A stretch of DNA of 64,000 bases from Caproiciproducens faecalis (GCF_019448085.1 NZ_JAGFNZ010000001.1:372001-436000), one strand, 5' to 3'. Counted from the stretch's first letter, positions 9,378 through 18,910 are shown. Translations and numbers: made by a program. Notes: generated from the letters alone by a model not told the origin.

Positions 9378-10250
9378 ATGTTAATCAAAGAAGTTTGCAG
9401 GGAATGTAAGCTTACCAAGAAAGCGGTTGAATATTATGAAAAACAGGGCCTGATTCAACCGGAAAAAGGCGAAAATAACTATCGCAATTACAGTGAAGAG
9501 GATCTATCCATACTGAAGAAAATATCTGTTTTACGGAAACTGGGGGTCGGTATTCCGGATATTCAATCGATTCTTACCAGCAAAAATAAGGCTGCGGCTC
9601 TATCCAGATGCAAATATCTTATGAACTTGAAGCTACAGAAGACAACTGCACAGCTCAAAGGGATAGAACAATTCATAAACAACGATAATATTGATGAGGA
9701 ATTGGAATATATACAATCCGGCACGGAAGAATTTTTTACGATCAAAGAAAAGCTGGTACAGGCTTTTCCCGGAACTTACGGGATATATCTGTGTGTTCAT
9801 TTCGGCCGGTTTCTCAATGGAAGGATTGACAGCAGGGAAAAAGAAGACGCATACCACCGAATAGTCGATTACCTCGATGGCGTTGATGATCCTGATTTTT
9901 CACCCGAATTGCTGGAATACCTGCAAAGCTGCTATACGGAAATAGATATGGAAAAAATGAACAGTGCAGTCATCGCCGCGATTGATAATATTGAGGATTA
10001 TATTGAAAATAATCAGGATACGTTGGAAGAGTATTTAAAAATACGGAATTCAGAGGAATACAGGAACTCAACAGCATATCAAATACAGCAGCAGTTTCTG
10101 AAATTTCAGCAGAACAGTGGCTACTATAGTGTTTTTCTTGCAAACTTAAAAATACTGAGCCCATCTTATTGCGCGTATATGGATAAGCTCGAAAAAGCCA
10201 ATCAACAGTTTATGGATAAATTTCCGCAGTCAAAGGATTTGTATCGCTAA
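9378..10250 (+). CDS. MerR family transcriptional regulator
   Basis: A 290-residue regulator. The N-terminal winged HTH begins MLIKEVCRECKLTKKAVEYYEKQGLI and continues with YRNYSEEDLSIL and LRKLGVGIPDIQSIL. The linker helix spans about residues 75-105. The C-terminal ~180 residues form a larger effector-type domain, probably helical and rich in Tyr/Asp/Glu, that I do not recognise. Its own promoter carries a dyad in an overlong spacer, which suggests autoregulation. The divergent flippase gene is a possible second target. Confidence 0.85.
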   Translation: MLIKEVCRECKLTKKAVEYYEKQGLIQPEKGENNYRNYSEEDLSILKKISVLRKLGVGIPDIQSILTSKNKAAALSRCKYLMNLKLQKTTAQLKGIEQFINNDNIDEELEYIQSGTEEFFTIKEKLVQAFPGTYGIYLCVHFGRFLNGRIDSREKEDAYHRIVDYLDGVDDPDFSPELLEYLQSCYTEIDMEKMNSAVIAAIDNIEDYIENNQDTLEEYLKIRNSEEYRNSTAYQIQQQFLKFQQNSGYYSVFLANLKILSPSYCAYMDKLEKANQQFMDKFPQSKDLYR

Positions 10251-10350
10251 TGCCTTCAACGGTGTTCTTCGAAAGGGTATATTTGACCGGTATTCCCCAT
10301 TATATATCAGATCAGCCAAATATGAAAGCAGAATTATGTAAATAAAGCAA

Positions 10351-10384
10351 GCAGGGACGGCACCGTTAGCGGTGCCGTCCCTGC
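10351..10384. terminator. Shared terminator between convergent merR-type gene and trpS
   Basis: A 15-bp perfect inverted repeat (10351-10365 and 10370-10384, loop TTAG). The T-rich side is better on the minus strand, so it mainly ends the trpS transcript. The GC-rich palindrome could also belong to a dispersed intergenic repeat family. Confidence 0.7.
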
Positions 10385-10405
10385 CGTATTCAATGCCGTA
10401 TCGGA

Positions 10406-11422
10406 TTAAAAGCTTCTGGGAATGAAGCCAACCTTTTTCATGGCCTTGTTCAGAGTGTGCACGGAAATGGAAAGCGCTTTCTGCGCGCTTTCGGTATAGC
10501 ATTTTTCTAGGTAATCCTTATTTTTAATATAGTCGGCGTACCGTTCCTGAATCGGCCGCAGATGCTCTACGACGGCTTCGCCCACAGCAGTTTTAAAGTC
10601 ACCGTAGCCTTTGCCCTCAAACTCTTTTTCAATTTGCTCGTTGGAAAGCCCGGTTACGCAGGAGTAAATGCCCATCAGATTGTTGATGCCGTCCTTGCCT
10701 TCGCCGCAGCGCACACAGGCTTCGCTGTCTGTGATGGCGCGTTTGCATTTCCGCATGATGTCCTCCGGCTTGTCCAGAACGGCAACGTAGGCGTTGGCGT
10801 TTTCGTCGGATTTGCTCATTTTTCTGGTCGGCTCCTGCAGGGACATGACGCGCGCGCCCTGTTTGGGGATATAGGCGTCCGGTACGGTGAAGGTCTGACC
10901 ATAAATGCCGTTAAAGCGTTCCGCAATATTGCGGGTAAGCTCCAAATGCTGTTTCTGGTCGGCTCCCACGGGAACAAGATCCGCTTGGTACAGCAGGATA
11001 TCCGCCGCCATCAGGCTGGGGTAGGTGAACAGGCCGGCGTTGACATTGTCGGCGTGCTTGGCTGATTTGTCTTTAAACTGGGTCATCCGCTGCAGTTCGC
11101 CAAACTGGGTGTAGCAGTTCAGAACCCACGCAAGCTGGGCGTGAGTGCAGACCTGACTCTGGATAAAGAACGGGCTTTTTTCCGGGTCAATGCCGCAGGC
11201 CAGCAGAAGCGCATACGCCTCCAGCACATTGCGGCGGAATTTTGCGGGTTCCTGACGGACAGTGATCGTGTGCAGATCCGCCAGAGCAAAAATGCAGTTA
11301 TATTCATCCTGCAGGCTGATCCAGTTTTTGAGCGCTCCCAGGTAGTTACCGAGGGTAATTGTGCCGCTCGGCTGTATTGCGCTGAATATGACCTTTTTGC
11401 GCTCGGTATTGACTGTTTCCAT
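10406..11422 (-). CDS. trpS: Tryptophanyl-tRNA synthetase
   Basis: Class I synthetase charging tRNA-Trp; 338 residues. The HIGH-equivalent is in PSGTITLGNYLGAL (residues 18-31) and KMSKS is at 201-205. DQKQHLELTRNIA is the expected substrate-binding stretch. GGAGG lies nine bases upstream of the ATG, inside the 18-base gap to the aminotransferase gene, so the two genes form an operon. No T-box leader is visible. Confidence 0.96.
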   Translation of the reverse strand: METVNTERKKVIFSAIQPSGTITLGNYLGALKNWISLQDEYNCIFALADLHTITVRQEPAKFRRNVLEAYALLLACGIDPEKSPFFIQSQVCTHAQLAWVLNCYTQFGELQRMTQFKDKSAKHADNVNAGLFTYPSLMAADILLYQADLVPVGADQKQHLELTRNIAERFNGIYGQTFTVPDAYIPKQGARVMSLQEPTRKMSKSDENANAYVAVLDKPEDIMRKCKRAITDSEACVRCGEGKDGINNLMGIYSCVTGLSNEQIEKEFEGKGYGDFKTAVGEAVVEHLRPIQERYADYIKNKDYLEKCYTESAQKALSISVHTLNKAMKKVGFIPRSF

Positions 11423-11440
11423 TTTTGAATGCCTCCAAAA

Positions 11441-12634
11441 TTAATTCCTGATGAGTTCGCGGGCAAGCTCGCCCAGAATTTGAATTCCCTTTAACAGCTG
11501 AATGTCTGTGGGAGTGGAAAAATTAATGCGGAAGGATTGGCACGGATCGTTCTCGTTGGTCAGGAACGCGTTGCCCGGCACCACACACACCTTACGTTCC
11601 ACCGCCTGTTTGCAGAAATCGATCATATCGACCCCGTCCGGCAGCGTGCACCAGAGAAACAGGCCGCCTTCAATCGGCTGATAGGTCACCATCGGCGCCA
11701 AATATTTGTCCAAAGCGCCCGTCGCTATCGCTGATTTTTTCAGGTAGACCTCGCGCAGCCTTTTCAGCTGTGCGTCAAAGTCATATTTTGTCATCAGCTC
11801 ATGGCAGACAATCTGCGACCAGATGTTGGTGTGTACATCCTCGCCCTGCTTGCAGACGATCATTTTCTGTAGAATCTCCTGCGGCGCGATCGCGTAGCCT
11901 ACGCGCATACCGGGGGAGATCACCTTTGAAAAGGTACCGGCGTAAATGACGATGCCGTCTTCGTCAAGGGATTTGACGGCTTCAATGTGTTCCCCGTAGA
12001 AACGCAGGTCGCCGTAAGGGTTGTCCTCCAGAATCAGAACGCCGTATTTTTTGGCCAGCGCGTAAAGCTGCCTGCGCTTTTCCCAGCTCATGGTGATTCC
12101 GGACGGGTTCTGAAAATTCGGGATGGTGTAAATGAACCTGACATTTGCTTCTTCCTGTAATGCCTTCTCCAGCTCGGTCATGTCCATGCCGTCGCTTTCC
12201 ATGGGGATTCCGCGAAGGCGGCAGTTGTAGGAGCGAAAGGTGTTCAACGAGCCGATAAAGCTCGGCGCTTCACAGATTACCACATCGCCCTCATTGCAGA
12301 GGGATTTTGTCGCAAGGTCCATCACCTGTTGAGCGCCGCTCGTAATCAGAATATTGTCAAAATCACGGCCTACGCCGTGTGTTTTTTTCATATAGGAGGA
12401 AAGATGCTCGCGCAATGGCGCATAACCCTCGGTGATGCTGTACTGCAGCGCATCGATGGGGCGCTCCGACAGAATCCGTGCGGAGATTTCACTGACTTCC
12501 TTAATTGGGAATGCTTCCGGCGCAGGATTGCCCGCAGAGAGGGAAATAACACTGGGGTCGGACGCATACTTAAAAATTTCCCTGATAGCCGACGGTTTCA
12601 GCGATAAAACGCGGTTGGAAAATTGGTATTCCAT
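11441..12634 (-). CDS. PLP-dependent aminotransferase, class I/II (LysN/MocR-catalytic type)
   Basis: A 397-residue fold-type I aminotransferase resembling 2-aminoadipate or aromatic/branched-chain aminotransferases (COG1167), without a GntR domain. Motifs are SLSAGNPAPE (residues 31-40), ITSGAQQ, NPSG, EDNPYGDLR and the PLP lysine in GTFSKVISPGMRVGY (Lys237). GAGAGGGTG precedes the ATG. The position directly before trpS hints at aromatic amino acids, but the substrate cannot be fixed from sequence alone. Confidence 0.9.
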   Translation of the reverse strand: MEYQFSNRVLSLKPSAIREIFKYASDPSVISLSAGNPAPEAFPIKEVSEISARILSERPIDALQYSITEGYAPLREHLSSYMKKTHGVGRDFDNILITSGAQQVMDLATKSLCNEGDVVICEAPSFIGSLNTFRSYNCRLRGIPMESDGMDMTELEKALQEEANVRFIYTIPNFQNPSGITMSWEKRRQLYALAKKYGVLILEDNPYGDLRFYGEHIEAVKSLDEDGIVIYAGTFSKVISPGMRVGYAIAPQEILQKMIVCKQGEDVHTNIWSQIVCHELMTKYDFDAQLKRLREVYLKKSAIATGALDKYLAPMVTYQPIEGGLFLWCTLPDGVDMIDFCKQAVERKVCVVPGNAFLTNENDPCQSFRINFSTPTDIQLLKGIQILGELARELIRN

Positions 12635-12761
12635 ATTGTCACCCTCTCATTGATATTGGTTTTTATTTTACCACAGAAATCGGCTAAAGACTATAAAAAA
12701 CCGTACAATTTATAAAAATACTTATAAAGCGATTGGAAACGCCATTTTTTTACGGCGCGTT

Positions 12762-12794
12762 GTGACATCAGCAATCATATACATATAGTATAAT
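12762..12794 (+). promoter_or_regulatory. Putative spoIIE promoter with 21-base spacer
   Basis: GTGACA (5/6 to TTGACA, 12762-12767) and a perfect TATAAT (12789-12794) are 21 bases apart. Spo0A-activated sigmaA promoters of spoIIE and spoIIG in Bacillus subtilis are known for such overlong spacers. I see no convincing 0A box (TGTCGAA) nearby. Confidence 0.5.
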
Positions 12795-12847
12795 AATTTT
12801 TAGCAAAAAATGGACAAGTTTCCAAATAATGTATGGCGGTGATAGGA

Positions 12848-15172
12848 ATGTTAAAAGCAAAGACGGGGCATATCAGCTTTACAACAGCGGCTTTGGATCC
12901 CACAAAGGCTGTGGCCAAGCAGCTGGTTTATTTTACAGTGGCGCTGCTCTGCTCACGGGGGCTGGTATTCGGCAAATACGCACCGTTCGGTGTTGCGGCG
13001 GTTGCGGCGTTTCCGTACTCCGGAATTTGGAGTGTGGTGCTGGGTAGTACGGCTGGGTATCTGATGCCTTCGTCGGCGTCCGTGCCGGTGCATTATATTG
13101 CGGCGGTTTTGGCTGCCGCGGCAATCCGCTGGACGCTCAATGACCTTGTAAAGCTGAAAATGCATCCGGTGTTTGCTCCTGCGGCGGCGTTCCTTCCGGT
13201 GTTCTGTACGGGAATGGCGATTGTATTTGTCAATGGCTCCGCTTCTGCGACCGTGGCCATGTATATGGCGGAAGCGCTTCTTGCGGGCGGGATGGCCTAT
13301 TTCTTCGCCCGTACCTCCAAACTGATCGGCTCCGGCAGAACGGTGGGCACCCTGAACGCGCAGGAGATTGCCTGTGCGGCGCTTTCGGTGGGCGTGGTGC
13401 TGCTGTCGCTTTCCAATTTGACAATCGGTCCGGTTTCCCTTGGGCGTGTTCTGGCAATTGTGGCAATTCTGTTCGCCGCGCGTTACGGCGGTGTTTCCGG
13501 CGGCAGCGTGGCGGGCATCGCGTCGGGTATTGTGTTCAGCCTTTCCACTACGGGCCTGAATTATCTTTCCGGCGCTTATGCGCTCGGCGGGATGATGGCG
13601 GGTGTCTTTTCCCCGGTGGGGCGGCTGGCGTCTGTGGTTGCTTTTATTTTTTCCAACGCTGTCGCTTCGCTTCAGGTCGGAAATCAGGAAGCAGTCATCG
13701 GGGGACTCTACGAAGTGATGATTGCGACCATTTTCTATATGCTGCTGCCCCAAAAAATTGGTGCGCCGCTGATCGGCATGTTTTCTCATGCCGACGATAC
13801 ATCCCGCTCCGACGGCCTTCGCCGTTCCGTCATTATGAAGCTTGACTACGCCGCAAAGGCGCTGGGCAGTGTTTCGGAATCGGTGGAAGAGGTATCCAAA
13901 AAGCTTTATACCGCGTGTGCGCCGGACATCAACGGCGTATATAAAAAGACAATTGAGGACGTCTGCTGCAGCTGCGGGTTAAAAGTTTACTGCTGGGAGC
14001 GGAATTACAGCGACAGTATGAACGCGTTCAATGATCTGACTGAAAAGCTCAAAGTCAAAGGAAAAATAGACCGCACTGATTTCAACGCGCAGTTTGCAAC
14101 TCACTGCAGCAGGCTGCCCATGGTTCTGGACAGTGTCAACAGCAATTACAATGAATTCATGATAAGAGACGCGGCGGACAGCCGGGCACAGCAGGTGCGG
14201 AACATGGTTTCCGACCAGTTTGTCACTACCAGCAACATGCTGGAGGATATGGCGGCCGAGCTGGAGCTTTATGAACAATTTGACTTTGCGGCGGCGCAGA
14301 AGGTCGGGGAAGTCCTGCGGGGGGCGGGGATCCTGCCGATTGACGTGAGCTGCCGCACGGACCGCTTCAATCGAATGTCGATTGAAATTATCACCGCTCA
14401 GCTGGACGGTGTCCGCCTGAATAAAGCCGAGCTGACAGCGGAAATTTCTCGCGTATGCAGCCGAAAATTCCAGCAGCCCTGTATCAGTACGGTCAAAGGA
14501 AAGTGCAGGTTACAGATTTCTGAACGTCCCCTGTACCGGGTACAGGCCGGATGCGCCCAGCATTCCTTTGGCAACCGGCAGATCTGCGGGGACAGCTGGG
14601 ATACTTTCTCCGACGGCAACGGGCGGCAGATCGCAATTATCAGCGACGGAATGGGGACGGGCGGCCGCGCGGCGGTGGACGGTGCAATGGCGTGCGGGAT
14701 TCTTTCACGTCTGGTCAAAGCCGGCATTGGATTCGATGCTTCGTTGAAAATTGTGAATTCCGCATTGATGGTGAAATCGGGCGATGAGTCGCTTGCAACC
14801 ATTGATTTGGCGGCACTGGATCTGTTTAACGGAAACTTGGAGTTTATGAAGGCCGGCGCGCCTATCAGCATCCTGCGCAAATCCGGCAGGGCAGTGGTGA
14901 TTGATGCGCCCAGCCTGCCGATCGGTATTCTGAACGAGATCAATTTCACCAAGTCCTCCGACAGCCTTTTAAAAGACGACCTTCTGGTTTTGCTTTCCGA
15001 TGGGGCGCTTGCCGCGGGGGACGACTGGATTTGTGAATCGGTGGAAAAGTGGAACGGTCAGATTCCGCAGGAGCTGGCGGAAGAAATTGTGACGCAGGCC
15101 ATTGCCCGCCGTACGGACGGACACGACGATGATATCACGGTTCTAGTCATGAAAGTCAGAGAAAACGAATAG
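12848..15172 (+). CDS. spoIIE: Stage II sporulation protein E, PP2C-type phosphatase
   Basis: Membrane phosphatase that dephosphorylates SpoIIAA to release sigmaF in the forespore and acts at the polar septum. The 774-residue protein has about ten hydrophobic segments over roughly residues 20-320, a cytoplasmic linker with a Cys-rich patch (CCSCGLKVYC), and a C-terminal PP2C/SpoIIE domain. Metal-binding aspartates are visible: GDSWD (about Asp582), SDGMGTG (Asp600) and LLSDGAL (Asp718). I prefer ATG 12848 over 12833 because GGCGGTGAT sits at the right distance before it. The gene stands alone with its own promoter and terminator. Confidence 0.95.
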   Translation: MLKAKTGHISFTTAALDPTKAVAKQLVYFTVALLCSRGLVFGKYAPFGVAAVAAFPYSGIWSVVLGSTAGYLMPSSASVPVHYIAAVLAAAAIRWTLNDLVKLKMHPVFAPAAAFLPVFCTGMAIVFVNGSASATVAMYMAEALLAGGMAYFFARTSKLIGSGRTVGTLNAQEIACAALSVGVVLLSLSNLTIGPVSLGRVLAIVAILFAARYGGVSGGSVAGIASGIVFSLSTTGLNYLSGAYALGGMMAGVFSPVGRLASVVAFIFSNAVASLQVGNQEAVIGGLYEVMIATIFYMLLPQKIGAPLIGMFSHADDTSRSDGLRRSVIMKLDYAAKALGSVSESVEEVSKKLYTACAPDINGVYKKTIEDVCCSCGLKVYCWERNYSDSMNAFNDLTEKLKVKGKIDRTDFNAQFATHCSRLPMVLDSVNSNYNEFMIRDAADSRAQQVRNMVSDQFVTTSNMLEDMAAELELYEQFDFAAAQKVGEVLRGAGILPIDVSCRTDRFNRMSIEIITAQLDGVRLNKAELTAEISRVCSRKFQQPCISTVKGKCRLQISERPLYRVQAGCAQHSFGNRQICGDSWDTFSDGNGRQIAIISDGMGTGGRAAVDGAMACGILSRLVKAGIGFDASLKIVNSALMVKSGDESLATIDLAALDLFNGNLEFMKAGAPISILRKSGRAVVIDAPSLPIGILNEINFTKSSDSLLKDDLLVLLSDGALAAGDDWICESVEKWNGQIPQELAEEIVTQAIARRTDGHDDDITVLVMKVRENE

Positions 15173-15195
15173 AGAAAATACCTCCTTAAAAAGTT

Positions 15196-15229
15196 ACAGG
15201 GTGGGAATTTGCTTCCCACCCTGTTTTTT
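15196..15229 (+). terminator. Terminator after spoIIE
   Basis: A 12-bp stem ACAGGGTGGGAA/TTCCCACCCTGT with a five-base loop ends in six T residues. Confidence 0.93.
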
Positions 15230-15413
15230 AACGCTCTTTCGGTGTATAATGAATCTGTAGGATTTGTAATAATCAGGAACTTTCCCTGCTAAATTACAGA
15301 AACTTTCGCGAGATTATCCTAAAGCTATCCAACGGAGATCTTCCCGCATTTTTCAGAGAAACGCGGGGCAACCGCCATAGTGCGGAATCATGATGAAAAA
15401 CAGGAGTATTATT

Positions 15414-16082
15414 ATGACATTCAACGTGAAAAGAACACTGGCGGCCTGTGCCTGTGCGGCGTGTACGCTTGCGGTAATGACAGGCTGCTCCAATTTCAAT
15501 TCTTCCGGCAGCTCACAGGCTCCCTCTTCCGTTCCGGCAACTTCACAGACAGTTTCGTCCGCTGCCTCCGAGGCGAGTTCAGCGGCGGCTTCTTCCCAGC
15601 CAATCGACGCTCAGGCAACCCTTCTTAAACTGATGAAGGAAACAGCCGAAAAGGGAAAAGTTATCAACTGTGATTTTGCGGTTCAGAGCAATGTGATTGA
15701 GGATGTGCAGGAGAAGTGGGGCAAGGAAGATCAATCCGAGTACATTTCCGCCGCCAAGGGTACCTATGCGACTTATTCCAAAAAGGGATTTGTGTTCGGT
15801 TTCAACAAAGGTTCCCAGTTGTTTGAGGTTCGGTCATTTGACAGCCAACTGAAAGGAATTACCCTTTCAAAGACTGAAGAAATTTTCGGTAAGCCGGATT
15901 ATGACGTGACTTCCGGTAAAGACAGAATTATCGGGTATGTTGTCAGCAAGGATTATAAAATGCTGATGGTTTTCCCGAACCCGAAAGCGAGCGGAGAGGA
16001 CGCCGTACTGGATCATTACTCGGTATTCTATCCTGCCGGTACGGTCAACATGATGGCCGACGATCACGGCCGCCAGTGGTAA
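15414..16082 (+). CDS. DUF4309 (YjgB-like) lipoprotein
   Basis: A 222-residue exported lipoprotein. The signal peptide ends in the lipobox MTGC, followed by a Ser/Ala-rich linker (about residues 25-60). The DUF4309 domain then carries KWGKED, AAKGTYATYSKKGFVFGFNKGSQ and a C-terminal YSVFYPAGTVNMMADDHGRQW-type ending. Family function is unknown; members in bacilli are envelope proteins. ATG 15414 is preferred to 15390 because CAGGAG lies seven bases before it. A possible TATAAT at 15245-15250 would give a leader of about 150 bases in which I recognise no known riboswitch. Confidence 0.85.
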   Translation: MTFNVKRTLAACACAACTLAVMTGCSNFNSSGSSQAPSSVPATSQTVSSAASEASSAAASSQPIDAQATLLKLMKETAEKGKVINCDFAVQSNVIEDVQEKWGKEDQSEYISAAKGTYATYSKKGFVFGFNKGSQLFEVRSFDSQLKGITLSKTEEIFGKPDYDVTSGKDRIIGYVVSKDYKMLMVFPNPKASGEDAVLDHYSVFYPAGTVNMMADDHGRQW

Positions 16083-16100
16083 CCAAAAACTGAACAACAA

Positions 16101-16136
16101 AAAAGGAAGCCGTTAAAACGCGCTTCCTTTTATTTT
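16101..16136. terminator. Bidirectional terminator between DUF4309 gene and tatD
   Basis: The stem AAAAGGAAGC/GCTTCCTTTT has A/T tracts on both sides and lies between convergent genes. Confidence 0.8.
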
Positions 16137-16137
16137 T

Positions 16138-16914
16138 CTATGCGATGTGAAAAAGTGTCTCTGCATTTTTACGCGTAACTTTTAAGATTTCCTCTGCGGT
16201 GATTCCCCGTATTTCTGCAATCCGCGCGGCAGTGTAGGCAATCAGGGTGGAATCATTGCGTTTGCCGCGGTACGGAACCGGCGCCATATAGGGGCAGTCC
16301 GTTTCCATCAGCATGCGTTCCAGCGGAATGGCGGCCGCCACTTCTACCGGTACGCGGGCATTTTTAAACGTCACCGCTCCGCCCAGGCCGATGTACATGC
16401 CGAGCCGTACACACTCCATAGCCATTTCCACGCTTCCGGAAAAGCAGTGCACCACGCCGGAGGGCTTGTGCCTGCGGAGAATTTCCATGGTGTCTCCGTG
16501 TGCGTCGCGGTCGTGCACAATGATCGGCAGATGATGTTTTTCCGCCAGAAGAATCTGGTTTTCAAACGCGGCTCTCTGAACGTCCTTCGGTGCGTTTTCT
16601 TCAAAATGGTAGTCAAGGCCGATTTCTCCGACGGCAACGACCTTGTTCTGCCCGGCCAATTCTTCCAGCTGTTCCAGAAAATTTTCCGGCGTGTCTTTTA
16701 CACACTCGGGGTGGACGCCCACGGCGGCGTAAAAATACGGATAGTCCGCTGTCAGCCGGACGGAGGCGCGGGAAGAGTCCAGATCCGCTCCGCAGTTTAT
16801 TACGCTGTAAATCCCGCGTTCGGGCAGTTCGGCAAGAAGCGTATCCCGATCACCATCAAAGGCCGAATCGTCGTAGTGCGCATGGGAATCGAAAATATTT
16901 TTCAGCATATCCAT
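16138..16914 (-). CDS. tatD: TatD family metal-dependent hydrolase/deoxyribonuclease
   Basis: A TIM-barrel hydrolase of 258 residues. The metal-binding DSHAHYD lies at residues 9-15, with GVHPE, GEIGLDYH, HDRDAH, HCFSG and METDCPY motifs in order. Family members have 3'-5' DNase activity and may act in DNA repair or tRNA/DNA turnover. The start lies one base after the metG stop, so metG-tatD is a coupled pair, a common gene order in Firmicutes. A second ATG two codons in is an alternative start. Confidence 0.92.
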   Translation of the reverse strand: MDMLKNIFDSHAHYDDSAFDGDRDTLLAELPERGIYSVINCGADLDSSRASVRLTADYPYFYAAVGVHPECVKDTPENFLEQLEELAGQNKVVAVGEIGLDYHFEENAPKDVQRAAFENQILLAEKHHLPIIVHDRDAHGDTMEILRRHKPSGVVHCFSGSVEMAMECVRLGMYIGLGGAVTFKNARVPVEVAAAIPLERMLMETDCPYMAPVPYRGKRNDSTLIAYTAARIAEIRGITAEEILKVTRKNAETLFHIA

Positions 16915-16915
16915 A

Positions 16916-18859
16916 TCAGCGGACTTTGCTTCCCGCGGGAATTCCGTCCACGAAAATCACTTTTACGTCTTCTCCGGCATCCGCGGCAAGAATCATGCCC
17001 TGACTTTCCACACCGCAAAGCACAGCCGGCTTCAGGTTCGCAACCAGAATGATACTGTGTCCGGTCAAATCTTCCGGCTGATACCATTTCGCAATGCCGG
17101 ACGCAACTGTCCGCTGGCCCTCTCCGTCGTCAATCGTCAGCTTCAGCAGCTTCTTTGCACGCTTGACCGGTTCGCAGGCAATGATTTTACCTACCCGCAG
17201 CTCGACCTTTGCAAAGTCGTCGATGCCGATCTGGGCAATGCCTTCGATTTTCTTTTCAGAGGCTGCTTCCTTCTTTTCTTCACTGGGGTTGGGGATCAGT
17301 TTGTTCAGTTCCTCGATTTCCTTGTCCACGTCAATACGCGGGAACAGGGTTTCCCCTTTGGAGATGACTGTGTCGGCAGGCAGAAGCCCCCACTTTGCCG
17401 AGGCTTCATAGGTCAGGACATCGTCCTTTGCGCCGAGCTGCGCCTGAATTTTCGGTGCGGTTTCCGGAATAAAAGGGGTAATCAGAATGGATACAATACG
17501 AAGGCTCTCACAGAGATTATAAATGACCGCTGCAAGGCGCGCGCGCTTTGCTTCGTCTTTTCCCAAAGCCCACGGCATGGTCTCATCGATGTATTTATTG
17601 GTTCGGGCAACCAGCTTCCAGATTTCGGTCAGCGCGTTGCTGAATTGATAGCCCGCGATGGCGTCGTCGCATTTTTGGCGAAGAGAAAGAGCCATCTGGA
17701 TCAGTTCGTCGTCAATGGGAGCGCTTTCACGCTCGGCGGGAATTTTACCGCCGAAATATTTTTCGGCCATTGCGGTGGAACGGGAAAGAAGGTTGCCCAG
17801 GTCGTTCGCAAGGTCGGAGTTGATGCGGTTGATTAACGCCTCATTGGTGAACACGCCGTCCGCGCCGAACGGAATTTCACGCAGTAAGAAATAGCGGATG
17901 GCGTCCACGCCGTAGCGGTCGCACAAAATCACCGGGTCAACCACGTTGCCCTTCGATTTGCTCATCTTGCTGCCGTCGCCGAACAGCAGCCAGCCGTGAC
18001 CGTAAACCTGCTTCGGCAGGGGAAGGTCGAGCGCCATCAGCATGGCGGGCCAGATGATGGTGTGGAAACGCACGATCTCTTTGCCGACAAAATGCACATC
18101 CGCCGGCCAGTATTTTTTATAATCGGAATCATCGTCGGAGCCGTAGCCCATTGCGGTGATGTAATTGGTCAGAGCGTCCAACCAGACATACACAACGTGT
18201 TTCGGGTCAAAATCAACGGGGATTCCCCATGTGAAGCTGGTGCGGGAAACACAAAGATCTTCCAGTCCCTGCTTAATGAAGTTAATCATTTCATTTTTAC
18301 GGCTTTCCGGCTGGATGAAATTCGGCTGATCCTCATAGAGCTTTAACAGCCTGTCCGCGTATTTGGAAATGCGGAAGAAGTACGCTTCTTCATTGGCCAT
18401 TTTCACTTCCCTGCCGCAGTCGGGGCATTTTCCGTCCTTCAGCTGAGTTTCCGTCCAGAAAGACTCACACGGGGTGCAGTACCAGCCCTCGTATTTTCCT
18501 TTGTAAATTTCCCCTTTGTCGTACAGTGCCTTGAAAATCTTCTGAACCGCTTTGACATGGTAATCGTCGGTAGTGCGGATGAAGCGGTCGTTGGAGATAT
18601 TTAAAAGCTTCCATAAATCCTGAAAGCCGGCGACAATTTTATCGACATATTCCTTGGGGGTAACACCCTCTTTTTCGGCGTTGATCTCAATTTTCTGGCC
18701 GTGTTCGTCCGTGCCGGTCAGAAACATCACGTCGTAGCCCTGCATTCGCTTGTAGCGCGCAATGGCGTCGCTGGCAACGGTGCAGTAACTGTGGCCAATG
18801 TGCGCCTTACCTGAGGGGTAGTAGATGGGCGTTGTGATGTAAAAAGTTTTTTTATCCAT
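16916..18859 (-). CDS. metG: Methionyl-tRNA synthetase with C-terminal tRNA-binding domain
   Basis: Charges tRNA-Met; 647 residues. The HIGH motif is in PSGKAHIGHSY (residues 15-25). The zinc knuckle has CTPC and CPDC pairs, KMSKS is at about residues 298-302, and an EMAP/Trbp111-type domain (VELRVGKI, VASGIAKWY) covers roughly the last 100 residues. GGAGG lies eight bases before the ATG. The leader is short, and no T-box is present. Confidence 0.96.
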   Translation of the reverse strand: MDKKTFYITTPIYYPSGKAHIGHSYCTVASDAIARYKRMQGYDVMFLTGTDEHGQKIEINAEKEGVTPKEYVDKIVAGFQDLWKLLNISNDRFIRTTDDYHVKAVQKIFKALYDKGEIYKGKYEGWYCTPCESFWTETQLKDGKCPDCGREVKMANEEAYFFRISKYADRLLKLYEDQPNFIQPESRKNEMINFIKQGLEDLCVSRTSFTWGIPVDFDPKHVVYVWLDALTNYITAMGYGSDDDSDYKKYWPADVHFVGKEIVRFHTIIWPAMLMALDLPLPKQVYGHGWLLFGDGSKMSKSKGNVVDPVILCDRYGVDAIRYFLLREIPFGADGVFTNEALINRINSDLANDLGNLLSRSTAMAEKYFGGKIPAERESAPIDDELIQMALSLRQKCDDAIAGYQFSNALTEIWKLVARTNKYIDETMPWALGKDEAKRARLAAVIYNLCESLRIVSILITPFIPETAPKIQAQLGAKDDVLTYEASAKWGLLPADTVISKGETLFPRIDVDKEIEELNKLIPNPSEEKKEAASEKKIEGIAQIGIDDFAKVELRVGKIIACEPVKRAKKLLKLTIDDGEGQRTVASGIAKWYQPEDLTGHSIILVANLKPAVLCGVESQGMILAADAGEDVKVIFVDGIPAGSKVR

Positions 18860-18910
18860 TTTTTAGCCTCCAAGAGAATAGTATTCTCAAATAAAGTGAT
18901 TAATTCTAAT

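Noticed and set aside
12640-12800. 0A box for Spo0A upstream of spoIIE
   Set aside because: No sequence close enough to TGTCGAA on either strand.
15250-15410. c-di-AMP or c-di-GMP riboswitch
   Set aside because: GGGGCAACCG looked suggestive, but the remaining conserved blocks of either class are missing.
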